Part shown: positions 1-8,322 of the stretch, piece after piece
How the letters are laid out: every line of letters begins with the position of its first letter
How positions within the stretch are numbered: position 1 is the first letter of the stretch
Assembly: GCA_903889565.1 (NCBI GenBank)
Contig: CAISYC010000058.1
Coordinates: 21,177 to 85,176, forward strand
From: an uncultured beta proteobacterium
GTDB taxonomy: Bacteria; Pseudomonadota; Gammaproteobacteria; Burkholderiales; SG8-41
Reading direction: 5' to 3'
Length of the DNA stretch: 64,000 bases
Made by a program: the position numbers and the translations under genes
Notes under the pieces: generated by a model
What the model was told of the DNA's origin: nothing
Database searches by the model: none
What the model saw: only the letters and a program-made list of their open reading frames with translations

Positions 1-509
1 AGACGCTGCGCCAGCACGATGACCTTTTCGCGCCACTGGTAGTCGGATTCGACCTGCTCGAGAATTTCACGCAGGCGGTGCACCCGGAAATTCCACGGCG
101 CGCCGACTTCGTAGCGCACCGGCGGCGCGCCGTCTTCGATGTCCATCCCGCCCTGCGGCGAATACAGCACGACATAACCTTCGGCGCGGCCGTCGACCGC
201 CACCGACAAATAGCACTCGCGATCGATCGCCAGCCACGGCTCGATCAGCAGCGCATCGGGTTTCTCGCCGCCGAAATCGATCTCGAACAGTTTTTTCGCG
301 GCGGCTTCGAGCGCGGCGCGATCGGCGACCTTGACGACACCACCCTGCTTGCCGCGGCCGCCGCTTCTGACCTGCGCCTTGACCGCAACGGGATAGGCAT
401 CGACTTTCACGCCGGCGGCGGCTTCGCCGCGGCGCCAGACCGTGCCCGCCGGCGCATTGACTCCGACCGACGCCAGCAATCGCTTGGCATCGCACTCCAG
501 CATCATCAT
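1..509 (-). CDS. Acyl-CoA synthetase (NDP-forming) beta subunit, SucC-like, partial
   Basis: This is the N-terminal 169 codons of an ATP-grasp subunit that runs off the left edge; complete SucC-type proteins are near 390 residues. The reading starts at an ATG triplet (509, 506 or 503), with GGAGG at 519-523 on the minus strand giving 9-nt spacing to the first ATG. The early segment KRLLASVGVNAPAG followed by VKAQVRSGGRGKQGGV is the nucleotide-binding start of succinyl-CoA or malate-CoA ligase beta subunits. Such enzymes join CoA to a dicarboxylate using ATP in the cytoplasm. It is divergent from the LysR gene at 657, its likely regulator. The exact acid substrate cannot be read from this fragment. 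Confidence 0.8.
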   Translation of the reverse strand, partial: MMMLECDAKRLLASVGVNAPAGTVWRRGEAAAGVKVDAYPVAVKAQVRSGGRGKQGGVVKVADRAALEAAAKKLFEIDFGGEKPDALLIEPWLAIDRECYLSVAVDGRAEGYVVLYSPQGGMDIEDGAPPVRYEVGAPWNFRVHRLREILEQVESDYQWREKVIVLAQR

Positions 510-611
510 TGTTTTATTCCTCCGTATCGCCGTGCCTGCGCGCAGGCGCGCCCACACCACGAACGCGTGACTATACGGAGTCCGCCCTATGCCGGCAAGA
601 GATGATAATTT

Positions 612-633
612 ATACTTCCATTACTTTTAGTAT
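612..633. promoter_or_regulatory. Candidate LysR operator in an AT-rich island
   Basis: Between the divergent SucC-like and LysR genes lies an AT-rich stretch that stands out from the GC-rich background. It contains ATACT-N12-AGTAT, an imperfect dyad of the size LysR-type regulators bind. Position between divergent genes is typical of an autoregulated LysR site. This is inference from position and symmetry only. Confidence 0.35.
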
Positions 634-656
634 GATCTGACCGAGGGGCAAAACCG

Positions 657-1628
657 ATGACGCTGCAGCAACTGCGCTACTTCTGCGAGGTCGCGCGCCA
701 GGACATGAACATCTCGCAGGCCGCCGCCGCGCTGCACATCACCCAGCCGGGCCTCAGCCGGCAGCTGCGGCTGCTCGAGGAGGAACTCAAGGTCGGGCTG
801 TTCGTGCGCAACCGCACGCGGCTGGTGCGCCTGTCCGACGCCGGCCGCGAACTCGTCGCGATGGCGCAGCACACGCTCGAAGCGGCCGACAACATCCGGA
901 AGGCCGCCGGCGAGCATGCCACCCAGCACGAAGGCGCGTTGACCATCGCAACCACGCACACGCAGGCGCGTTACGCCTTGCCTGACATACTTCGCCGTTT
1001 CAAGCAGCGTTATCCGCAGGTGACATTGAGCCTGCGCCAGGGCACGCCGGCCGAGGTGTCGTATCTGGTGGCCAGCGGCAATGCCGACCTCTCGATCGCG
1101 ACCGAGCCGCCGGAACTGCCTGAAACGATGGTGATGCTGCCCTGCCATCTGCTGCAGCGCGTGGTACTGGTACCGGCCGGACACCCGCTGCTGAAGGCGC
1201 GCCGCCTGACGCTGGAGAAACTGGCCGCATATCCGCTCATCACCTACGACTACGGCTTCATCGGCTATTCAAAAACACTGAGCGCGTTCAAGACCAGGGG
1301 CATCCAACCGCACATTGCACTGAACGCGATCGATGCCGACGTGATCAAGACCTATGTCGAATTCGGCCTCGGCATCGCGATCGTGCCCGATCTCGCCTAC
1401 GACCGCGCGCGCGACAAAAAGCTGCGCGCCATTGGCGCCAGCCATCTGTTCGAACCGAACACCATCCAGATCGGCATCCGCCGCAATCATTATCTGCGCG
1501 GCTATATGTTCGCCTTCATCGAGATGTTCGCGCCGCACCTCAAACGCGCAGCGGTCGAAAAAGCGATCACCGCGATGGCGACACGACGCGTTCAGGTCGG
1601 CGCCGCCGCGGCCGCACACCATTCCTGA
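657..1628 (+). CDS. LysR-family transcriptional regulator, CysB-like
   Basis: This is a 323-residue LysR-type regulator. Residues 1-60 form the winged helix-turn-helix (LQQLRYFCEVARQ, ISQAAAALHITQPGLSRQLR). The effector domain carries TTHTQARYALP near residues 100-110, a segment characteristic of the CysB/Cbl subgroup, where it lines the ligand pocket. It probably controls the divergent acyl-CoA ligase gene in response to a small metabolite. It is closely similar to the regulator at 52947-53888 and has a comparable gene arrangement. An AGGGG ribosome site precedes the ATG. Whether it senses a sulfur compound, as true CysB does, or an organic acid is unknown. Confidence 0.9.
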   Translation: MTLQQLRYFCEVARQDMNISQAAAALHITQPGLSRQLRLLEEELKVGLFVRNRTRLVRLSDAGRELVAMAQHTLEAADNIRKAAGEHATQHEGALTIATTHTQARYALPDILRRFKQRYPQVTLSLRQGTPAEVSYLVASGNADLSIATEPPELPETMVMLPCHLLQRVVLVPAGHPLLKARRLTLEKLAAYPLITYDYGFIGYSKTLSAFKTRGIQPHIALNAIDADVIKTYVEFGLGIAIVPDLAYDRARDKKLRAIGASHLFEPNTIQIGIRRNHYLRGYMFAFIEMFAPHLKRAAVEKAITAMATRRVQVGAAAAAHHS

Positions 1629-1641
1629 TTGCGCCGGCCGC

Positions 1642-2412
1642 CTATTCGAACAGACGCTCGGGCATCGGCAGCCCGGCGAAATCGGCCGGCGTCAACGGCC
1701 TGTCCGGCTTGATGTCCATGCGTTCGAGCACCGCAATCAACTGGCGGCAATGCTGCCCGGAATGCCAGGTCACGCGCTCGAATACCTTGTGCGCGGCCGT
1801 ATCGCCGTAATAGGTTTTGAGTACGCGCGAGAGCGAACGGTCGTCGAGGCCATCCCACCAGGCCTCGAATTGCCGCCACACGCCGGCGCCGTAACGCGCG
1901 ACATCGTCGCCGGACAGCATGCTGTCCGGCGGCTCGTTGTCGGCGATTCCGACCGAGTATTCAGCGCCATTCCACGTCTCAAGGAATGATTCGCCGATTC
2001 TGAAGACGTGATAGCACAGTGTTCTGATGAGTCGCGGGCGATGCGGGATCACGCGTTCACGAAAGCCCTCGGCGGTGAACTGCCGCGCATAGCGCTGGCC
2101 GGCGGCGAAAATCATTTCGTATTTTTTGTAAAGCTGCTCCGGCGACAGACGATCGGCGCCTGGCATTGGCAACCCGGCGAACTTCGCGAACGGATCGAGC
2201 ATCTGACCGAACGCGTACTGGTCGCCCTTCGCCAGCACCGGCACCTTGCGCAGGCCGTATTTATTGAGCAGGAGTTCGCGGCCGCCGGCGTCGTTGAGGA
2301 CGTCGATGACCACCATGTCTACACCGTTTTTCGAAAGAAACTCTTTCGTTCGAAGGCAGCTGCTTCACCCCGGCTGGGTGAAGTAGAGGAACTTGTCGGG
2401 GGGGAATTCCAT
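1642..2412 (-). CDS. Glutaredoxin-DinB fusion, candidate selenoprotein (TGA = Sec16)
   Basis: Read from ATG 2412 through the in-frame TGA at 2367-2365, this gives a 256-residue protein. Residues 1-85 are glutaredoxin-like: FLYFTQPG, then TGA, then SSCLRTKEFLSKNG, so the active site is U-S-S-C where CxxC is expected. A KVPVLAKGD segment follows, like the cis-Pro strand of glutaredoxins. Residues from about 95 to the end are a DinB-like four-helix domain ending in RVTWHSGQHCRQL. An AGGAG at 2421-2425 sits 8 nt before the ATG, which supports this start over the internal GTG/ATG codons near 2316. A hairpin follows the TGA at bacterial SECIS distance. From memory, homologues of this fusion carry CSSC; a Cys/Sec pair would support selenocysteine. 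The alternative is a nonsense mutation with reinitiation downstream. Confidence 0.75.
2332..2348 (-). promoter_or_regulatory. Candidate bacterial SECIS hairpin of the Grx-DinB gene
   Basis: Downstream of the TGA (2367-2365) the transcript can fold CGAAAG against CUUUCG around the loop AGUUU. The apical loop begins 22 nt after the UGA and has G as its second base. Both fit the published general model for bacterial SECIS elements (loop 16-37 nt from UGA, a G in the first two loop bases). The stem is only 6 bp, so this is weaker than the other two hairpins in the window. Confidence 0.5.
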
Positions 2413-2592
2413 TTTATATGCTCCTGCGCAGTGAACTTCGCTCGCGTCCGGATGCGGCAACGGCGCGGCCGACCGCCATTATGCGCGCTTGCCGGAAAAA
2501 ATGCGGCGCGTCTCCGAACAGGCGCGCACCTTGTTCCCCTGCGTTTCACATCACTCTAAAATGGCCCCTTCGCATTCCGACCGGAGAACAAC

Positions 2593-2961
2593 ATGATCGG
2601 CTACGTTTCGCTCGGCACCAACGACATCCCCCGCGCCGCCGCGTTTTACGATGCGCTGCTCGGAGAAATCGGCGCCAAACGGCTGTGGGAACTCGAACGC
2701 GGCATCGCCTGGGGTCATGCCCAGGACAAACCCTGCCTCGGCATCCTCAAGCCGTTCGACGGCAAACCAGCCACCGTCGGCAACGGAGTAATGGTGGCCA
2801 TCGTGGTCGATACACGCGAGAAAGTCGACCGCGTGCACAAAAAAGCGCTCGAACTCGGCGCCAAGGATGAAGGCGCGGCCGGCCCGCGCGGGGACGGCTT
2901 TTATGCCGGCTATTTCCGCGATCTCGATGGCAACAAGCTGAACGTCTTCTGCTTCGGCTGA
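2593..2961 (+). CDS. VOC-superfamily (glyoxalase/bleomycin-resistance-like) protein
   Basis: This 122-residue single-domain protein has the paired beta-alpha-beta-beta-beta layout of the vicinal oxygen chelate fold. The opening MIGYVSLGTNDIPRAAAFYDALL and the closing YFRDLDGNKLNVFCFG are characteristic. Such proteins bind a divalent metal and act in lyase, dioxygenase or resistance roles. The substrate is not predictable. GGAGAAC precedes the ATG. It stands alone between opposite-strand genes and no regulator is evident. Confidence 0.85.
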   Translation: MIGYVSLGTNDIPRAAAFYDALLGEIGAKRLWELERGIAWGHAQDKPCLGILKPFDGKPATVGNGVMVAIVVDTREKVDRVHKKALELGAKDEGAAGPRGDGFYAGYFRDLDGNKLNVFCFG

Positions 2962-3026
2962 CAAAGGCAGGGCGAATTCGGCCTTCGTGCAATAGCAATC
3001 CCCGAATACGCTGCGCTGCTTCCCCG

Positions 3027-3230
3027 CTACGAAAGCTTGATCGCGTTTTCCAGCTTCATGAAGATCGGCCTTCCGTCCGGCGTATTCAACGGCACAACGG
3101 ATTGCGGCGAACCGTCGGCGTTTTCAATCAGGGCGCATAGCGTCGGGCTGCTGCGCAGCGCGCCGTTGAGCTCGACTTCGACGTCGGCGATCACCAGTTT
3201 GATTTCGGACATGATGCGTTTGATTTTCAT
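3027..3230 (-). CDS. Small protein of unknown function
   Basis: This 67-residue ORF follows the two Bug receptor genes on the same strand, 17 bp after the second, so it is probably the last gene of that operon. The ATG at 3230 is preceded by GGGAG at 6-nt spacing; a second possible ATG lies at 3212. The N-terminal part (SEIKLVIADVEVELNG) faintly resembles the first strands of small cyclophilin-like proteins, but the rest does not extend the match. No signal peptide or membrane segment is visible. I do not recognise the family. Confidence 0.55.
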   Translation of the reverse strand: MKIKRIMSEIKLVIADVEVELNGALRSSPTLCALIENADGSPQSVVPLNTPDGRPIFMKLENAIKLS

Positions 3231-3247
3231 TTTGCACTCCCTCTGAT

Positions 3248-4225
3248 TCAATCCATTTTTGCGCCGGAGCGCCGCACGACGTCGCCCCACTTCGCGTATT
3301 CGCTGCGAATGAATTTCGCAAACTCCTCGGGCGTGCCGCCGGCCGGTTCGGCGCCGATCGCGGCGAGTTTCTGCTGCAGTGCCGGCTCGGCAAGCGCGCG
3401 GTTGATCTCCGCGTTGAGCCGCAGGATCATTGCGCGCGGCATGCCGGCCGGCGCGACGATGCCGTTCCAGGTGATCGCCTCGTAACCGGGCACGCCGGCT
3501 TCCGCAATGGTCGGCACCTCGGGCAGCACAGCCGCACGCTTCGCACCGCTGACGCCCAACGCACGCACGCGGCCGCTTCTGGCGTGCGGCGTGATCGAAT
3601 TGAGGCTCTCCATCATCAGCTGCACCTGACCCGATATCACGTCGGTAACGCCGGCGGCGCCGCCCTTGTACGGAATGTGCACAATCTGCGTGCCGGTCAT
3701 CAGCTTGAAGAGTTCCATGCCGACGTGGCCCGGCGTGCCGTTGCCCGATGACGCGTTCGACAGTTTGTTCGGATTGGCTTTGGCGTAATCGATCAGCTCG
3801 CGGATGTTTTTCACCGGCAGATTCGGATTCGATGCCAGCAACATCGTGTTGAACGCCGTCATGATGATGGCGGCAAAATCCCGGTTCACATCGAACGGCG
3901 GTTTGCCGGATACATTCGGACTGATCACCAGTCCGCCGACCGGCGCGTAACCGATGGTGTAGCCGTCGGGCGCCGCGCGCGCGGTCATCTCCATGCCGAT
4001 CATGAGCGCGCCGCCGGGCCGGTTATCGACCACCACCTGCTGGCCGAGGCGCGGCGTGAGCTCCGCCGCCACCAGCCGCGCGACGGTATCCGAAGCGCTG
4101 CCGGGCGCCTGCGGCACGATCATGCGGATCGGCCGTTCCGGATAGCCGGCTGCGCCCGCCGCGGCAACACCGGTCAGGATCATCGACAGCATCATTGCGT
4201 TGGCGAAATTTGGTTTCATTCTCAT
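3248..4225 (-). CDS. Bug/TctC-family tripartite tricarboxylate transporter substrate-binding protein
   Basis: This is a periplasmic receptor of 325 residues. It has an N-terminal signal peptide, then YPERPIRMIVPQAPGSASDTVARL, the standard first strand and ligand loop of the family. The internal VHIPYKGGAAGVTDVISGQVQLM motif and the C-terminal YAKWGDVVRRSGAKMD are also typical. Such proteins capture carboxylates for TctAB permeases or act as sensors. Its ATG (4225-4223) overlaps the TGA of the upstream Bug gene in an ATGA junction, indicating translational coupling. No TctA or TctB partner is in the window. The ligand is unknown. Confidence 0.92.
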   Translation of the reverse strand: MRMKPNFANAMMLSMILTGVAAAGAAGYPERPIRMIVPQAPGSASDTVARLVAAELTPRLGQQVVVDNRPGGALMIGMEMTARAAPDGYTIGYAPVGGLVISPNVSGKPPFDVNRDFAAIIMTAFNTMLLASNPNLPVKNIRELIDYAKANPNKLSNASSGNGTPGHVGMELFKLMTGTQIVHIPYKGGAAGVTDVISGQVQLMMESLNSITPHARSGRVRALGVSGAKRAAVLPEVPTIAEAGVPGYEAITWNGIVAPAGMPRAMILRLNAEINRALAEPALQQKLAAIGAEPAGGTPEEFAKFIRSEYAKWGDVVRRSGAKMD

Positions 4226-5187
4226 TCCGGCCTGACCTTGCCCGCCTTGATCACCTGTGCCCATTTTGCCGTTTCCGCGCGCAGAAAGGCCGCGTATTGC
4301 TCGGGGCCGAGTCCGCTGATTTCATAACCATCGCGAACGAGGCGCTCACGCTCCTCCGGCGCCAGCACGCGGCGCGCAATTTCGTCGTGCAGTTTGATCA
4401 CGATCTCGCGCGGCGTTCCCGCCGGCGCGAGGATGCCGTTCCAGTTGGTCGATTCGAAACCCGGCAGGCCCTGCTCGGCAATCGTCGGCACCTCAGGCAG
4501 CAGAACGAAGCGCGTGAGCGAAGTCACGCCGAGCGGACGCACGCGTTGGTCTTTCACCAGTGGAATCGTCACCGGAATCGGGAACATGCGCAGATCGATC
4601 TGCCCGGCGATCATGTCGCTGATCGCCTGCGAGGCGCCCTTGTAGGGCACATGCGTCATTTTGATGCCCGTCAGCGTGCTGAAGAGTTCGATCGTCAGAT
4701 GCCCGGTCGAGCCGATGCCGGAGGTGCCGTAGATCAACTGCCCGGGTCTCGCCTTCGCCAGCGTAACGAGTTCTTTGATGTTTTTCGCCGGCACGCCGGG
4801 ATGCACGACGAACACGCTCGCCGTCTGTGTGACGAGTATCACCGGCGCGAACTGGCGCAGCGGTTCGTAGCCGAGCTTGTCGTAGAGACTCGGCGCAATC
4901 GTCAGCGGCGTCGGATTGCCCATCAGCAGCGTGTAACCATCGGGAGACGCCTTCGATACATATTCGGTGGCGACGATGCCGCCGGCGGCGGCGCGATTCT
5001 CGATCACCACCGGCTGGCCCCAGGCCTCGGTGAGTTTCTGCCCGATCAGGCGTGCATTGACGTCCTGCGGTCCACCCGGCGTGAACGGCACCACGATGCG
5101 GATGAGGCGCGACGGATAATTCTGCGCCGCAGCGTTCACCACACTGCCGGTCACGATTGCCGCCAACACAAACGACGTCAAACGCAC
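4222..5187 (-). CDS. Bug/TctC-family substrate-binding protein
   Basis: This is a 321-residue periplasmic receptor, first gene of the minus-strand operon that continues into the coupled Bug gene. The start is GTG at 5187 with GGAGG at 5196-5200 and 8-nt spacing. After the signal peptide it reads YPSRLIRIVVPFTPGGPQDVNARL, and later MTHVPYKGASQAISDMIAGQIDLRM, both family hallmarks. Two receptors translated as a coupled pair is uncommon; they may cover related ligands or form a heteromeric receptor. The divergent hydrolase at 5385 shares the upstream region. Confidence 0.92.
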   Translation of the reverse strand: MRLTSFVLAAIVTGSVVNAAAQNYPSRLIRIVVPFTPGGPQDVNARLIGQKLTEAWGQPVVIENRAAAGGIVATEYVSKASPDGYTLLMGNPTPLTIAPSLYDKLGYEPLRQFAPVILVTQTASVFVVHPGVPAKNIKELVTLAKARPGQLIYGTSGIGSTGHLTIELFSTLTGIKMTHVPYKGASQAISDMIAGQIDLRMFPIPVTIPLVKDQRVRPLGVTSLTRFVLLPEVPTIAEQGLPGFESTNWNGILAPAGTPREIVIKLHDEIARRVLAPEERERLVRDGYEISGLGPEQYAAFLRAETAKWAQVIKAGKVRPE

Positions 5188-5384
5188 CCTGCACTCCTCC
5201 GTGATCTTGTGCGACGGCTCTGGCGGCCGCCGGCTTTGTTGGCGCGAATCTACGCTGAATTTTGCAGCGCGGCCAGCCGGCGGTTGATGCGCCCTTTACA
5301 GATAAGCATCGGCACCGTAATGTGCTCGCCTTACCCGCGACGGCTCCCGCATGCCGCCGGTCATAAAAAAGCACAGGAGAGATC

Positions 5385-6590
5385 ATGGCAGCACACAAAG
5401 TCGACAAGGCCGCCCAGTTGGCGGCGCTCCCCATCCGCGCCGACGAAGATCCCTTCGTCGTCGCCATCGGCGGCTTCTACCGCCGCTGGTTCAATCTTGT
5501 CGATGATCTGCAGCCGATGCTCGACACCGTCGCCACACTGAAGGGCACCGAGGACGAAGACTGGGTGCCGGCGTGGAGCGCGGTGGCGGCGAAATTCGAG
5601 AAGGAAGCGGAAGACGCATTGAAGCGCGGCGACAAGGCTGCCGCGCGCAGCGGCTTCATGCATGCCAAGACCTATTACAGCCTTGCGCGCTTTCCGGCGC
5701 CCTATCACTCCGGCTCGCCGATCTGCCCGCCGGAAATGAGTGCGATCAAAAAAGAATCCTACGAGCGTTACCTCGAATGCTTTCGCCGCACCGTCGAATT
5801 GCGCGAAGGCTCGCATGAGGTGATCAAGGTCGAACGCGACGGCAAAACGGCAGTCGGTTATCTGCGTGTGCCGAAGGGCGCCTCGGCCACCAACAAAGTG
5901 CCGGCGGTGCTGGTGATGTGCGGCGGCGACATGTACAAGGAAGACCGCGAGAAATACGCCGACGGCGCGATGAACGAAGGCATGGCCGCACTGGTGGTCG
6001 ATGCGCCGGGCACCGGACAGACATCGTTCGCGCATGCGCCCGAATCAGTGGTGGCGTGGCAATCGGCACTCGACGCGCTGCAGAAACGCCCGGAGATCGA
6101 CGGCAATCGTTTGGGCGCCTTCGGCGTCAGCCGCGGCGGCTTGTGGGTGATGCGGCTCGCCGCGCACGACCCGCGCATCAAGGCGCTGATATCCTGCGCG
6201 CCGGGCGGCGTCGGTTACTGGGGCACCGATGAGGAACGCCGCGAACTGCGCCTCGCCGCAGTCGAACGCGCGAAGAAAAACTGGTTCGGTCCGCGCGGCA
6301 CGCGGCCGGTGATCACCGAAATGAGCGAAGAAGAACAGCGCCGGGAGTTCCTGCGCTGGTCGCTGAAGGACAACGGCCTGCTCGACAAACTGACCATGCC
6401 GATGTTTCTGGTCAACGGCAAGATCGATCACCTCACGCCGATCGGCAACCTTTACCTCGCGCTGGAGTCGGGCCCGCCCGCCGGCCGCGTGGCGCGCGTG
6501 TATCCCGACGACGGCCACATCGCGGCGAAAAACGAGCGCGAATGGGGCCCGGCGGCATGGAAGTGGCTGCGCCAGCAACTGACTGCTTGA
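5385..6590 (+). CDS. Alpha/beta hydrolase, prolyl-oligopeptidase/FrsA-like
   Basis: This 401-residue cytoplasmic hydrolase has no signal peptide. An all-helical N-terminal cap (about 1-140) precedes the alpha/beta core. The nucleophile elbow is GVSRGG with Ser249. The acid is probably Asp348 (NGKIDHLTP) and the base His378 (DDGHIA). Layout and length resemble C-C bond or ester hydrolases such as the 2,6-dihydroxypseudooxynicotine hydrolase group. Divergence from the Bug pair suggests it acts on a compound imported by those receptors, but this is only context. AGGAGAG precedes the ATG. Confidence 0.85.
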   Translation: MAAHKVDKAAQLAALPIRADEDPFVVAIGGFYRRWFNLVDDLQPMLDTVATLKGTEDEDWVPAWSAVAAKFEKEAEDALKRGDKAAARSGFMHAKTYYSLARFPAPYHSGSPICPPEMSAIKKESYERYLECFRRTVELREGSHEVIKVERDGKTAVGYLRVPKGASATNKVPAVLVMCGGDMYKEDREKYADGAMNEGMAALVVDAPGTGQTSFAHAPESVVAWQSALDALQKRPEIDGNRLGAFGVSRGGLWVMRLAAHDPRIKALISCAPGGVGYWGTDEERRELRLAAVERAKKNWFGPRGTRPVITEMSEEEQRREFLRWSLKDNGLLDKLTMPMFLVNGKIDHLTPIGNLYLALESGPPAGRVARVYPDDGHIAAKNEREWGPAAWKWLRQQLTA

Positions 6591-6684
6591 AATGGTTGCC
6601 GTCGCTCCCCCGCAGACGGGAGCCCGGGAACCGCAGACCAGTAAGACGTCACCGCAAGATCGAAAACCGAATGCCCCCATCCTG

Positions 6685-6708
6685 CCTTCCCCCGCAAGCG
6701 GGGGAAGG
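6685..6708. repeat. Perfect 11-bp palindromic hairpin, REP-like
   Basis: CCTTCCCCCGC and GCGGGGGAAGG flank an AA dinucleotide, giving a perfect hairpin in the gap between the hydrolase and kinase genes. It is followed by CCCGCCTGCGCGGGAATGACG, a phrase common in intergenic repeats of high-GC proteobacteria. There is no T-run, so a simple intrinsic terminator is less likely than a REP-type element or mRNA end protector. The rest of 6591-6827 shows no gene. Confidence 0.6.
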
Positions 6709-6827
6709 GGATACCCGCCTGCGCGGGAATGACGGGGTTGTCCGCCAGCGGCGTCGCGTACAGCTCTCGCCCGCCGGCGCTTTCGGTGTAATCTGTCGCC
6801 TCGTTTCACCTGACCCGCGATCAACGC

Positions 6828-8111
6828 ATGAGCACCCTCGGCACCCTCGGCAAATACGAACTGAAAGCACAGCTCGGCCGCGGTTCATCGGGCACCGTGT
6901 ATCTCGCCACCGACACGTTCACGCGCACCGATGTTGCGTTGAAAGTGCTCGACAACCGGCTGCTGTCCGATCCCGAGCATCGCCGCACCTTGCAGGGCCA
7001 GTTTCTGAACGAGGCCTCGCTGGTCGGCAAACTCTCGCATCCGCACATCGTGTCCATCCTCGACGCCTCGGTCGGCGACAACTACGGCTACGTGGCGATG
7101 GAATACGTGCCCGGCGGCAATCTGCGCTCGCTGACCGATACACAGAATCTCGCGCCGGTGGAGAAAGTGGTCGAGATCGGCTTCAAGTGCTGCGGCGCGC
7201 TCGACTACGCGCACCGTCAGGGCATCATCCACCGCGACATCAAGCCGGCCAATATCATGGTGGTCGATGACACCAACGTGAAGGTGACCGACTTCGGCGC
7301 CGCGCTGCTGAAGGACGCCGACCGCACGCAGATTCTCGACATCGGCTCGCCCGCCTATATGTCGCCCGAGCAGGTGCGCGGCGACCCGCTGACCTTCCAG
7401 AGCGACATGTTTTCGCTCGGCACCGTGCTCTATCATCTGCTCGCCGGCGAAAAACCCTTCGTCGGCAAGGTCGGCAGCGAACTGCAAAACAAGATCCTCT
7501 ACGAAGAACCGGCGCCGCTGAGCTACGTGCGCCCGGAGCTGCCGCCCGAACTCGATCTGGTGCTGATGTCGGCGCTGGCCAAAAGCCCCGCCGCGCGCTA
7601 TCCGACCTGGGCCGAGTTCGCGCTCGAACTCGCCAAGATCGGCCGCCTGTCGCGCTTCGACCAGTCAATCCTCGACAGCAGCAAGTTCGATGCGCTGCGC
7701 GCGATGAGCATGCTGAAGGCCTTCAGCGATCCGGAAATCTGGGAACTGGTGAACTGCACCAACTGGACGCGCATGCCCTCACGCAGCGTGATCGTCACCG
7801 AGGACACGCCGGGCCAGAGCCTGTTCTTTCTCGCACAGGGCGAAGTCAAGGTGACCAAGGGCGGCCGCCTGCTGAGCATCCTGCGCGCCGGCGAATGCTT
7901 CGGCGAAATGAGCTTCATCAAGGCCGGCGCGACGCCGCGCCACGCCACCGTCGAAGCGATGACCGAGGTCGTCGTCGCCGAACTCGGCGCCGCCGAAGCC
8001 GCGACCGGCGTCGGCTATTTCGCGCAATCGCATCTCATGCGCGCCCTGCTCAACACGCTGGTGGACCGGCTGGCGTTCGCCGACAGCCGGATTTCGCGGG
8101 TGATCAGCTAG
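6828..8111 (+). CDS. Ser/Thr protein kinase fused to a cyclic nucleotide-binding-like domain
   Basis: The protein has 427 residues in two domains. The Hanks-type kinase domain (about 9-270) has the glycine loop LGRGSSGTVYLA, Lys39 (VALKVL), Glu62, HRDIKPAN with catalytic Asp137, and the DFG aspartate Asp155, so it appears active. The C-terminal domain (about 300-420) is cNMP-binding-like: SLFFLAQGEVKVTKGG and RAGECFGEMSFI match the beta-roll and phosphate cassette, although the cassette lacks the canonical Arg. No membrane segment is seen. The arrangement suggests a cytoplasmic kinase gated by a bound nucleotide or by conformational input. The last 67 bp, including the stop, recur exactly at 14642-14708. 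Confidence 0.92.
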   Translation: MSTLGTLGKYELKAQLGRGSSGTVYLATDTFTRTDVALKVLDNRLLSDPEHRRTLQGQFLNEASLVGKLSHPHIVSILDASVGDNYGYVAMEYVPGGNLRSLTDTQNLAPVEKVVEIGFKCCGALDYAHRQGIIHRDIKPANIMVVDDTNVKVTDFGAALLKDADRTQILDIGSPAYMSPEQVRGDPLTFQSDMFSLGTVLYHLLAGEKPFVGKVGSELQNKILYEEPAPLSYVRPELPPELDLVLMSALAKSPAARYPTWAEFALELAKIGRLSRFDQSILDSSKFDALRAMSMLKAFSDPEIWELVNCTNWTRMPSRSVIVTEDTPGQSLFFLAQGEVKVTKGGRLLSILRAGECFGEMSFIKAGATPRHATVEAMTEVVVAELGAAEAATGVGYFAQSHLMRALLNTLVDRLAFADSRISRVIS

Positions 8112-8322
8112 CCTCCGGACGCGGACAACGGCGCCCTATCCCCTGCGGTGCGATGCCAAATCGTCGTCTCCGCATCACTATGGTTGCGGGATCTGCCGCG
8201 GTGGCGCGGTTTGCCTCAGTGTTTCTCCATTAGCTGGCGCCCGCCGGCAAACCCGGCCGGCAGATGCGGGTACCGGGATGCCATAAAGCTGTCACGCCCG
8301 ACCGGTAAGCTGGGCGGTGACC

